Assembly: GCA_905479995.1 (NCBI GenBank)
Contig: CAJQON010000015.1
Location: forward strand, 62,001 to 126,000
Direction of reading: 5' to 3'
Length of the DNA stretch: 64,000 nucleotides
Origin: an uncultured Flavobacteriales bacterium
GTDB lineage: Bacteria; Bacteroidota; Bacteroidia; Flavobacteriales_E; Vicingaceae
The notes beneath the pieces were generated by a model. It saw only the letters and a list, made by a program, of their open reading frames with translations. It made no database searches and was not told the origin of the DNA. This document shows positions 30,418-39,420 of this stretch, piece after piece (position 1 is the stretch's first letter; each line of letters opens with the position of its first letter). Position numbers and translations under genes: made by a program.

Positions 30418-30480
30418 ATGTGTAGATTGATCGTTTTTAAGTAGTAGCTGGTCGTTTTTATGTGATAATTGGTCGCTTTT
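30418..30480. repeat. three tandem 21-bp direct repeats upstream of the spermidine-synthase-like gene
   Basis: atgtgtagattgatcgttttt / aagtagtagctggtcgttttt / atgtgataattggtcgctttt, contiguous 21-nt units. Confidence 0.85.
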
Positions 30481-30540
30481 TAATGCGTTTTATGTAATAA
30501 TACAAAAATTTTGTCATACTAATTCCCAGTTATAGCTTCA

Positions 30541-30576
30541 TTATTTAACAATATTAGATATTATTGTTAAATAATT
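30541..30576. repeat. perfect 14-bp inverted repeat in a divergent intergenic region
   Basis: ATTATTTAACAATA-TTAGATAT-TATTGTTAAATAAT. Confidence 0.85.
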
Positions 30577-30800
30577 TTGCTTTTTAATTCTAACTATGCT
30601 GATAATGAGTATCTTTGCTTTAACTACTAAACTAAATTTAAGAGGAAATAATTGAGACCACTTTTTTTGAAACGCTTTTAAATTTAAAGCTTTTTTATTT
30701 TGGTTGAAAGTAAGATCTGTTTGATTGAAAAATTTCTTATTATTAATTGAAATATAGTGTTCTTTCTTTTTATTTGGAGTTAATACAGATAAAACTTATT

Positions 30801-31151
30801 ATGACTACTACTACTACTACTACTACTAATAGCTGTGCTATTTTGTTGTCGCTATTTTTCAGTTTTTCGCTATGCGGATATTCACAAAATGCTGTAACAG
30901 GTAATTCTAATCCTATCGAAAATAGACGAATAGAGGCTGTTAACACTTTAGCCGAAGCTAAGTATTATGAAATAATTTCTACTAATAAAGATTTGGTATT
31001 ACCTAAAATTGATTCCGTTTTATTAGACCAGATTAAGAAAATTAGAGACCCTAAAGAAATTAGGTACATCATACTTTCTATTGATTCAAAAATTAAGGTT
31101 TATCCCTATTCACTTCAAAACTCGACTAGCCATGTTAATAAACAAAAATAG
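30801..31151 (+). CDS. hypothetical secreted protein with poly-Thr N-terminus
   Basis: ATG followed by (ACT)8, then a signal-peptide-like hydrophobic segment SCAILLSLFFSFSLCGYSQ. Confidence 0.55.
   Translation: MTTTTTTTTNSCAILLSLFFSFSLCGYSQNAVTGNSNPIENRRIEAVNTLAEAKYYEIISTNKDLVLPKIDSVLLDQIKKIRDPKEIRYIILSIDSKIKVYPYSLQNSTSHVNKQK
30804..30827 (+). repeat. trinucleotide microsatellite (ACT)8
   Basis: act x8 directly after the ATG. Confidence 0.97.
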
Positions 31152-32586
31152 TTTCGGTTTGATAAGGTTTGGACTGCTATTGTTTGTTGTCTTATCAATA
31201 AATACAGATGTATTTGCAACCGCTTGTGCTCCTAGTACAACTACTGGCTCATGTGGAGCAGTTAATTCTTTAGTTGTTGGAGATCCATGTGAAAATCAAA
31301 CTACCTGCGGAGGTTCGGGGGCTAATGCTGCGAGTTCTGTTGGTAGTGGGGAATGTTCTTGGAGTTCTTTTGTTGCAAGTTCTACCGATATGGTTGTTAC
31401 AATTGATGTTACTAATGTTCCAGGTTGTTACATAACTTCATCAGTATATTCAAGTACGAGTGCTTGTAGTGGACTCGCAGAAATTAGTGCTTCGCAAGGA
31501 ACTCCTCATGATGATGCACATTATTTAAATAATTTGACTGTTGGGTTTACTTATTATATAGAAGTTTGTGAATCTCAATTTGGATCATGTGGTAACGAAA
31601 AAGCAGATTATTGTATAGAGGTTGATGAGTATACACCTTGTAATGATTGTTCAACTCCTTGTGGAGTTTCTCAAGGTTTCCCAACTTCACCAACAGTTGC
31701 AACGGTAGTTGCTGGCTGTACTAGACCTGACTTTTCTCCATTGTTACAGCCAGGACATACCTATACTTTTTGCGATGAGTTTAGAGCGGATAATGCTACG
31801 ATTGACTGGAATATAATTATTACCTCAAATTGTGGTATTGGTAACGTAGATAATTTTACTTGGGCATTATACAATTCTCCATCTTGTGGTGCTGCAATTC
31901 AAACCGGAACATTGGCTAGTTTTCAGTTTACTGGTTTAACTGTAAATAACAATTATGTTTACTGTTATACGTTTGATGTTCCTTCTGGTTGTACTCATAC
32001 CAAGCATTGTCCCTTTGTTGTGGGAGCTACGATATTACCTGTTGAGTTATTGAGTTTTACAGCAAATACCATTGAAAACAGTTTTGTGGAACTGGCATGG
32101 CAAACTGCTAGTGAGGTAAATAATGACTTTTTTACGATTGAGCGCTCTTCGGATGCTAATGTTTTTGAGGTAGTAGGAATTGTTGATGGATCTGGTAATT
32201 CAACTATGATTAACGACTACAACTCAAAAGATGAGAATCCTTACAAAGGAAGATCATATTATCGTTTAAAACAGACCGATTATGATGGGAAACATGCTTA
32301 TTCTGCTATTGAAACGGTAGAAATTAAAGGCCAATTTGAGAATTTGGTGATACGACCAAATCCTGTGAGTGGAAATGGATCTTTGTCTTTTGATGCATCC
32401 ATAGTTGGAGAAGCTGTTGTGGAAATTTATGATATATCTGGAAGGGTTGTTTTTAAAACCAATTATGAAATTTTATCAGGTAGAAATTCTGTAGTACTAA
32501 AAACGGATGAATTAAATGCTGGAATGTATTTTGTTAACTTGAGTAATGGAACCGAAAACGTATCGTTAAAGTTGATTAAAGACTAA
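31132..32586 (+). CDS. Cys-rich secreted protein with T9SS type A sorting domain
   Basis: Start moved to MLINKNSFGLIRFGLLLFVVLS; ILPVELLSFTANTIENSFVELAWQTASEVNNDFFTIERSSD; C-term IRPNPVSGNGSLSF...LNAGMYFVNLSNGTENVSLKLIKD. Confidence 0.88.
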   Translation: MLINKNSFGLIRFGLLLFVVLSINTDVFATACAPSTTTGSCGAVNSLVVGDPCENQTTCGGSGANAASSVGSGECSWSSFVASSTDMVVTIDVTNVPGCYITSSVYSSTSACSGLAEISASQGTPHDDAHYLNNLTVGFTYYIEVCESQFGSCGNEKADYCIEVDEYTPCNDCSTPCGVSQGFPTSPTVATVVAGCTRPDFSPLLQPGHTYTFCDEFRADNATIDWNIIITSNCGIGNVDNFTWALYNSPSCGAAIQTGTLASFQFTGLTVNNNYVYCYTFDVPSGCTHTKHCPFVVGATILPVELLSFTANTIENSFVELAWQTASEVNNDFFTIERSSDANVFEVVGIVDGSGNSTMINDYNSKDENPYKGRSYYRLKQTDYDGKHAYSAIETVEIKGQFENLVIRPNPVSGNGSLSFDASIVGEAVVEIYDISGRVVFKTNYEILSGRNSVVLKTDELNAGMYFVNLSNGTENVSLKLIKD

Positions 32587-32684
32587 TGGGAACTAAGAAA
32601 GAAAAAGCGCTTAATATTCATGCTTATTTATTCTGGTTTTTTGTAATTGTATTACCAATTCTTGGAGGAGTATTCTTGTTTTAA
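32586..32684 (+). CDS. 32-aa single-TM small protein (candidate)
   Basis: ATG overlaps the preceding TAA (TAATG); translates to MGTKKEKALNIHAYLFWFFVIVLPILGGVFLF*. Confidence 0.45.
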   Translation: MGTKKEKALNIHAYLFWFFVIVLPILGGVFLF

Positions 32685-32688
32685 CAAT

Positions 32689-33690
32689 TTAATGAACAGC
32701 TATGCCATTTTCGGTAGCAATCCATTTCTTACTATCAAATCCATGGCAAATTCTATTCACAAAGTTATTTGGTAGATTAGAATTACCAGCATTATAATGA
32801 GACCAATCATTTAAGGTGTAATTGAACTGAACTATTCCTTGTCCTGCCATTCCTATCCATAATAGATTGTTATTGTCAATATCAATTGTTCGTACTAAAT
32901 TTAAAGGTAAACCTGAGTTTTGCATGTCATAAGTTTGCCAATTAAGGTCATCAAATCTCGTTAAACCACCATTACTGCCTATCCATTTAATGTTGTTATT
33001 GTCAATGCTTATAACATAAACATTACTATTTGGTAGAGGAGAATTAGCAATGTCGAAATTTGTAAAAGTGCTTCCATCAAATTTTGAAACTCCATTAGCA
33101 GTTGAAATCCATATATTTCCTATATTATCTGCTACTACAGAAGCTACAGCATTATTTGGCAGGTTTGAATTTGATGGAGTGTAAACAGTCCAGATAGTAC
33201 CATTAAATTGAGCTAAACCACCCCCGCTAAAACTGCCAACCCATAAGTTTCCTGTGGGATCAATTTCTAGACTCCTTATTTTGTTAGAAGGGATGGGAGA
33301 ATTACTCATGTTAAAAATAGTCATTGTTGATCCATCATACTTTACTAGGCCATTATCTGTGGCAATCCATGTTAACAAACCGTCCGATTTTACTGCATTT
33401 ATTTTATTTGAAGGAAGTGCAGAATTTGCTGTTGTGAAAACATTCCAAATTGAACCATTGTAAGTAACATAACCATTGTTTGTTGCAATCTTAACTAGTG
33501 AGGTTGAATAGTCTATGTCGTTGATGTTATTATCAATTAGGCCACTATTTGTTGAGTTATACAACGTAGAAAAAAAGTTTACAGTTGTAGCTGGATTATC
33601 CTCACTTTTTTCAGGATTAACAGTTGCTTCTTTAGAACATGAAAGCAACATGGAGGCAATAATGATTGTATAAAAATGTAGTATTTTCAT
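32689..33690 (-). CDS. lipoprotein with two-component-regulator-type beta-propeller repeats
   Basis: MKILHFYTIIIASMLLSCSKE lipobox; repeated WIATDNGLVKYDGS / WISTANGVSKFDGS / WIGSNGGLTRFDD blades. Confidence 0.8.
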   Translation of the reverse strand: MKILHFYTIIIASMLLSCSKEATVNPEKSEDNPATTVNFFSTLYNSTNSGLIDNNINDIDYSTSLVKIATNNGYVTYNGSIWNVFTTANSALPSNKINAVKSDGLLTWIATDNGLVKYDGSTMTIFNMSNSPIPSNKIRSLEIDPTGNLWVGSFSGGGLAQFNGTIWTVYTPSNSNLPNNAVASVVADNIGNIWISTANGVSKFDGSTFTNFDIANSPLPNSNVYVISIDNNNIKWIGSNGGLTRFDDLNWQTYDMQNSGLPLNLVRTIDIDNNNLLWIGMAGQGIVQFNYTLNDWSHYNAGNSNLPNNFVNRICHGFDSKKWIATENGIAVH

Positions 33691-33790
33691 AGTGTTTATA
33701 TAGCCAATGTAGGTAAAAAAATGAAAAAATAAAAAGTGGAGATTTATATTTTTTATCAATTCTTAGTATCTTAAACAGTCAACTATTCAA

Positions 33791-35038
33791 CTATTCAACT
33801 ATTTCACCATTCAATATTTTCTTTTCATAATCTAATATGAGAAGATAATATAGAAAAACTCCAATAAGGTAAAGTCCTGCTGTTATTAGAAAAACATAGA
33901 TGTATTGTAACCCTATTTGTCTTAATACTTGAAAAATAATAGAACTTATAAACCAGCTTCCTGACCATACTGCAGAGGTTAGCGCACTCATCATTTCTCT
34001 GTTTCTTTCGCCAACATATTTCATTACAATATCTGAGGTCATAGGACCAGCCATGTTCATTAAAGGCTGTCTGAGTAAATACATTCCCATGGCCAAGTAA
34101 ATGGCGAGCCAAGAATCGATAATTTCGGTAAAAGCCAACACAATTAGGGCTGAAATGGCAGTTAATTGTGTTAATGGAATGGCGCGTTTATAGCCTAGCT
34201 TTTCTTTAATTACAGGGACAAATAATACTACCCCAAATACTATAGCTGTAGCAAAAGCGGTTAGTATGGCAAACTTATCAGAATCTAAATGGTGTACCTT
34301 GAAAAAGAACAATCCAATAAATGGGATGGTTAATCCTGCACCAACAGCAATAATTAAAGTAGGTACAAGAGCTTTAATAATAATAGGCCAATCAAAATCT
34401 TTTAAGTCTGTTCGTTTTCTTTTTAAAGCTGGGATTTGTTCTTTCTTTTTGATGCTAAAAATGAAAAAGATGCCAACAAATCCTAATAAGGATATTATTT
34501 GAAGAATTAATTTTTCATCAAACAAAGTGGGATTAATATTGCTTAATCCGTAAATAACACCTCCACTAACTATTCCTGCAACACTCCAAGTAGAATAGCT
34601 AAGGGTTATGGCTTGGGTATGGGTTTCTTTTTTTGCATTTCGTAAAATGTAAGGCAAGGCAGAAATTTGGATTCCAGTAAAGCTAATTCCCCATAAAAAC
34701 AGGCTGGCATAAAGGAGCCAATCTATTTGTGTATCGATGGCTTCTAAAATACAAAGCGCTAAAATTGGCGTAAGCAAAGAACTGATGTAAAATATTGGTT
34801 TTAGTTTTCTTCCTTTAATGATGAGACCTAAGGGGAACGCAAACAATAAAACACCTAAAAAACGGAAAGAAACAAAGGAAGCACTTTGATGATCTTGGTA
34901 ACCCACTTTCTCCATGTAAATGAGCATAATGGTCATAAAAGCAGAATTGATCAGTTGCAAGAAAAATTCTGCTACAATAAACTGAATAATGTGCTTTTCA
35001 ATGCTTTTATAATATGTTAAAAAGGCGAAAGGGTTCAA
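33791..35038 (-). CDS. MFS transporter
   Basis: About 12 hydrophobic segments over 415 aa; MFS-like organisation. Confidence 0.8.
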   Translation of the reverse strand: MNPFAFLTYYKSIEKHIIQFIVAEFFLQLINSAFMTIMLIYMEKVGYQDHQSASFVSFRFLGVLLFAFPLGLIIKGRKLKPIFYISSLLTPILALCILEAIDTQIDWLLYASLFLWGISFTGIQISALPYILRNAKKETHTQAITLSYSTWSVAGIVSGGVIYGLSNINPTLFDEKLILQIISLLGFVGIFFIFSIKKKEQIPALKRKRTDLKDFDWPIIIKALVPTLIIAVGAGLTIPFIGLFFFKVHHLDSDKFAILTAFATAIVFGVVLFVPVIKEKLGYKRAIPLTQLTAISALIVLAFTEIIDSWLAIYLAMGMYLLRQPLMNMAGPMTSDIVMKYVGERNREMMSALTSAVWSGSWFISSIIFQVLRQIGLQYIYVFLITAGLYLIGVFLYYLLILDYEKKILNGEIVE

Positions 35039-35988
35039 GCGGTGGTGTAATTTTCAAAATTAAACCCATTTAAAAGAGCAGAAGTTTCCATTCTCTTTTT
35101 ACCTGCAACTTGCAGCTCCAAAATATGGATAAAGCCACCGTTTACAGCAATTTTCAATTCATTTTTAGCTTGATGAATCGATTTTATTGGATGATCGTGA
35201 GCAACAGTTTCTCGTTCTGTTTTAAAAATTTTACAAGAAACAACTTCCTCAGTTTCCTTATTAGTAAATGTGGTCCAAGCTGTTGGGTAAGGACTTAAGC
35301 CTCTAATGTGGTTGTGTACTTGATCGATGGAATTTGTCCAGTCGATTTGACAAAAAGGCTTGAATATTTTAAAAGCTTCTTTTAGTTCTTGGTCCTCATT
35401 TTGAGGAATAGAATTAATGGTGTCAGCTGCTATGTCTTGAACTGTTTTTAAGACCAAGTCTTTTCCAATTAGCATTAGTTTGTCGTGCAATTCACCAGCT
35501 GTTTCGTTTTCTCCAATTGCTGTTTTTTCTTGAGCAATAATATCGCCTGTATCAATTTTATGCTGCAAGAAAAAGGTAGAAACGCCTGTTTCTTTTTCGC
35601 CATTAATAATGGCCCAATTAATTGGTGCTGCACCTCTGTATTGGGGTAGAAGAGAAGCGTGTAAATTAAATGTACCTAATTCTGGCATGTTCCAAACTAA
35701 CTCGGGTAACATTCTAAAAGCTACCACAATTTGTAGGTTGGCAGATAGTGCTTTTAGTTCTGTTAAAAAATGTTCGTCCTTTAAGTTGGTTGGCTGTAAA
35801 ATGGTTAAGTCATTTGCTTGAGCATATTTTTTTACAGCTGATTCATTTACTTTTTGACCTCTTCCTGATGGTTTGTCAGGAGCAGTAATAACACCGACAA
35901 TATTGTAGTTGTTTTCTACTAATATTCTTAACGACTCCACAGCAAAATCTGGAGTTCCCATAAAAATTATTCTCAATGCTTTATTCAT
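35035..35988 (-). CDS. fmt: methionyl-tRNA formyltransferase
   Basis: RIIFMGTPDFAVESLRIL; LGTFNLHASLLPQYRGAAPINWAIINGEKETGVSTFFL; HNHIRGLSPYPTAWT. Confidence 0.97.
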   Translation of the reverse strand: MNKALRIIFMGTPDFAVESLRILVENNYNIVGVITAPDKPSGRGQKVNESAVKKYAQANDLTILQPTNLKDEHFLTELKALSANLQIVVAFRMLPELVWNMPELGTFNLHASLLPQYRGAAPINWAIINGEKETGVSTFFLQHKIDTGDIIAQEKTAIGENETAGELHDKLMLIGKDLVLKTVQDIAADTINSIPQNEDQELKEAFKIFKPFCQIDWTNSIDQVHNHIRGLSPYPTAWTTFTNKETEEVVSCKIFKTERETVAHDHPIKSIHQAKNELKIAVNGGFIHILELQVAGKKRMETSALLNGFNFENYTTA

Positions 35989-36051
35989 GCCTGTAAAGGT
36001 AGAATTTAGTATTAAGAAAAATAAAATATGCGCTATTGATTTATTGACAAG

Positions 36052-36840
36052 CTATTGTTTCGTAGCAGACAGACTAAATACCATTGGTATTTTATCATCC
36101 AAATGTTCTATTCTATATTGATTGGGAGCAATTTCAATGGTTTTATTAAAGCAATTGTAAGGAGAATAGTCATATTCATTAAACGAATTTATTGTTAATC
36201 CATTTTTTAGGAGGGCGTTAAGTACTTCACCTAAACTGTGGTTCCAGCATACCGAATCGTGTTTAATGTCAGCATTCTTGTCAGCATAGGTTCCTTCTTC
36301 AACTTCCACTATAGGTCCATCATTAAAGTAGTTGTATTTTATTTTAGTAAAATTTTCGTCAAACATCCAAACTACCGGATGAAATTCAACAAATACCAAT
36401 TGACCACCTGGCTTTAAAAAATGATTAATTGTGTTGGCCCATTTATCCAGATCGGGTAACCAACCTATAGTTCCGTAGCTGGTATAAACAATGTCAAATT
36501 GTTGGTTGAGGTGGTTGGGTAAATCATAAATATCACAACAAATAAATTCTGTTGATGCTTTGGTTTTATCTGCTAAATCTTTGGCTGTTGAGATCGCTTT
36601 GTCGGATAAATCTACACCAGTAGTGTTTGCACCTAATCTGCTCAACGAAATGGTGTCTTGTCCAAAGTGGCATTGTAAGTGTAAAATCGATTTTTCTTTT
36701 ACATCTCCAAGAAGTTTAAGTTCTAAAGGGTTTAAAGAAGATTTGCCTTTAATGAAATTGGTATTATCATAAAATTCAGAATTAACATGAATTGCTGTTT
36801 TATTGTTCCAAAGCTTTTTATTGATTTCGAGGTAATCCAA
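36052..36840 (-). CDS. class I SAM-dependent methyltransferase
   Basis: LHLQCHFGQDTISLSRLGANTTGVDLSDKAISTAKDL; FDIVYTSYGTIGWL. Confidence 0.9.
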   Translation of the reverse strand: MDYLEINKKLWNNKTAIHVNSEFYDNTNFIKGKSSLNPLELKLLGDVKEKSILHLQCHFGQDTISLSRLGANTTGVDLSDKAISTAKDLADKTKASTEFICCDIYDLPNHLNQQFDIVYTSYGTIGWLPDLDKWANTINHFLKPGGQLVFVEFHPVVWMFDENFTKIKYNYFNDGPIVEVEEGTYADKNADIKHDSVCWNHSLGEVLNALLKNGLTINSFNEYDYSPYNCFNKTIEIAPNQYRIEHLDDKIPMVFSLSATKQ

Positions 36841-36844
36841 TTGT

Positions 36845-37603
36845 TTAAATACTTTTTAAACTTTCAGTACTAATCCAACCGACATTTCCATTCGGGAGTT
36901 TTACTTTACTCCAGCCATCATTTTCTTCGAGTAAGCTTACTTTTGTTCCTTCGTGAAGGGTGAATAATTTTTCGGCATTTTCATTGGGTTCACTTTGAAC
37001 TGTTATGGTGCTTGCAAAAATTATGGCTTCGGAAGATTCGTTAACAATGCCTTGATGCTGAGCTGCCATTAGCCAACTAAATAAGGAAGTTAGCAAAAAG
37101 AAGATGCCTGCATAAAAGTTTATTTTTTTAATAAAGGCTTGTTGCATTAATAAGTATCCAATAAAAAAGAGCGCTGCTAAAAACACTAAACCTATCGAAT
37201 ACCACGCCCAATCATTAACGGTTTTAGAGGTTACCAAGTTTTTCCAAGTACTGCCAATAAATAAATCAGGTAAGCGTTCAATTTTATCTATTGTTTTTTT
37301 ATTGGCCATTGCCAAGTTAAAAATAGCATCTTCATTGTCTGGCTTAAGTTTTAGTGCTTTCTCATAATTTAAGATGGCAGCAGCAATTTTATCGGTTTTG
37401 TAATAAGCATTTCCAAGGTTAAAATAAATGTCTGTAGAAACTTTATCGTTTGCTAAAATTGCTTCGTATTCTGCTGCTGCTGCTGCATAATTGCCTTCAG
37501 CATAAAATGCGTTGGCACTTTCTGGAGTAGCATAAGCCTCGGCTTTTAGCGATAATGACCCGGTTAATATGAGCAAGCCTAAGATGTAATTTTTTAAACT
37601 CAT
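36845..37603 (-). CDS. batE: BatE-like TPR/SH3 protein
   Basis: TPR repeats, two TM, C-terminal SH3 (SLLEENDGWSKVKLPNGNVGWISTESL); operon position. Confidence 0.85.
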   Translation of the reverse strand: MSLKNYILGLLILTGSLSLKAEAYATPESANAFYAEGNYAAAAAEYEAILANDKVSTDIYFNLGNAYYKTDKIAAAILNYEKALKLKPDNEDAIFNLAMANKKTIDKIERLPDLFIGSTWKNLVTSKTVNDWAWYSIGLVFLAALFFIGYLLMQQAFIKKINFYAGIFFLLTSLFSWLMAAQHQGIVNESSEAIIFASTITVQSEPNENAEKLFTLHEGTKVSLLEENDGWSKVKLPNGNVGWISTESLKSI

Positions 37604-39387
37604 GCTTTAACCTCCTGTTCAATTTGGTTAATAATACTTTCTGCCTTGTTGTAAACTTCTTGCTCTGCAACATTTACTGGAGCAAAACGTGCCATATCAC
37701 ACAATTCAAGTGTTTCCATTAGAGAATTTGATGTTTGCTCACTAACGTTAATACTTACTAGCTTTTCTTTAATGTTGTTTTTGTTTAACTCCGAAGCGGC
37801 CATGTTTAATTTGTCTCCTAAATAGCCAAATAATGCCTTGGAAATATCTTCATAAAATGCAGTTTTGTTGTTGGCCGCCAAGCTTTGTTTCGCTGAACTC
37901 AATAATTTACCTGCTATTTTACTTGCTTTTTTACTTTTTACTTTAACCGTATCGCTTTGTATCGTTCTAATTTTGTTTCTAAAAACAAAGGCTATTACAA
38001 ATAGGATAGGAGCGAGTAACCACAATAAATAAAACGATATTCCTCCATAAAATGTTTGGTTGGTGTTGGTTAGCACAATGTTTTTGGTGTGGATGTATCG
38101 GATGTCGTTACCTAAAACCTTAATTTCTTCTTTGTTGGCAGAAGTGTATACCGTATTTTCATCCGAACCTTCGCCTTTTAGTACGTTAATTTCTATGGGG
38201 TGAGATGTAATGGTTTTGTATTTTTTTGTGACAGGATTAAAGTAACAAAACGTTACCGGATCAATTTTAAAATTGCCTTGATGTCTTGGAATTACTAAAA
38301 AGTCAAACTCCTTAAAACCATTAACACCAGCTGCAGTAGTTTGTGTTTTTTCATTAATTTTTGGATCGTAAGTTTCAAAATCTGAAGGGAAATTAATGGT
38401 GGGTGGGTCAATTAAATTAAGGTTTCCTTTTCCTGAAATTTTAACTTTAATGTTCACTGCTTCGTTGGCTTTTATTTCGCTTGTCGAAACATCAACTTTC
38501 ATGTCTAAATTACCAACAGCTCCATTAAATCCTTCAGGTAATGGAGTTGGAGTAGGGAGCACATTAATTTTAATAGGCTTACTTTTTAGGTTAGATTCTA
38601 CATTTTCAACTCTTCCAAAAAATTGATCAAACACACTTTGTCCACCACCTTGTGCTCTTCGTTGAATGATAAATTTCATTTCAAGCGGATCAATCGTAAG
38701 TTTACCAGATCGTTGAGGAAACAAAACTATCTTTCTAATGGTTGCAACTCTCCATCGGTAACCACCAATAATTTCTTCTGTCCATTGCGATTGTCCTAAG
38801 TCTATTTCTTGTCCCCAAAAACCATTTAAATCGGCTGTTTTAACAAACTCATAATTAGCAATACTTACACGAGTATAAAGTTTGTAGGTAGCAACAATTT
38901 GCTCGCCTTGGTAAACGTTGGTTTTACTTACAGATGATTTTATAAAAATGTCATCGGATATGTTTTCGGTTTTAGAAGTATTTGTTGTACCTGCATTTTG
39001 CACTTTAACTCCTTTGCCAACACTTATTTTAAAAGGCTCTGTTTTGTAACTTTTTCCTGCAATAGTTGCCGTTGCAGCACCAATGGTAATTTCTCCTTCT
39101 GAAACGGCCATAAGTGTGTAAGTGTAGGATACAGAATGGGTTGTTTTACCGTTTACCCAGCTCATTTGAGTGCTTTCATTTGGACCAGATAACACTCTAA
39201 ACTTAGCCAAATTAGGAGGCTTAAAGTTTGTCATTGTGGAGTTTGCAGCAAACTGAATTTGAAAACGATCTCCTGTTTTTAATTTGGTTTTACTGGTTGC
39301 TGAAGTAAATTTTACCTGTGCAAAAGCTCCGGTTATTATCAATAACAGGAGTAATGTGGATCCAATATGTTTACTCAGTTTTTGCAT
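37600..39387 (-). CDS. batD: BatD-like oxygen-tolerance protein
   Basis: VKFTSATSKTKLKTGDRFQIQFAAN; SKTNVYQGEQIVATYKLYTR; operon position. Confidence 0.9.
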   Translation of the reverse strand: MQKLSKHIGSTLLLLLIITGAFAQVKFTSATSKTKLKTGDRFQIQFAANSTMTNFKPPNLAKFRVLSGPNESTQMSWVNGKTTHSVSYTYTLMAVSEGEITIGAATATIAGKSYKTEPFKISVGKGVKVQNAGTTNTSKTENISDDIFIKSSVSKTNVYQGEQIVATYKLYTRVSIANYEFVKTADLNGFWGQEIDLGQSQWTEEIIGGYRWRVATIRKIVLFPQRSGKLTIDPLEMKFIIQRRAQGGGQSVFDQFFGRVENVESNLKSKPIKINVLPTPTPLPEGFNGAVGNLDMKVDVSTSEIKANEAVNIKVKISGKGNLNLIDPPTINFPSDFETYDPKINEKTQTTAAGVNGFKEFDFLVIPRHQGNFKIDPVTFCYFNPVTKKYKTITSHPIEINVLKGEGSDENTVYTSANKEEIKVLGNDIRYIHTKNIVLTNTNQTFYGGISFYLLWLLAPILFVIAFVFRNKIRTIQSDTVKVKSKKASKIAGKLLSSAKQSLAANNKTAFYEDISKALFGYLGDKLNMAASELNKNNIKEKLVSINVSEQTSNSLMETLELCDMARFAPVNVAEQEVYNKAESIINQIEQEVKA

Positions 39388-39420
39388 TTAAAAATTCAAA
39401 ATAATTAAAAAAATATTGGG

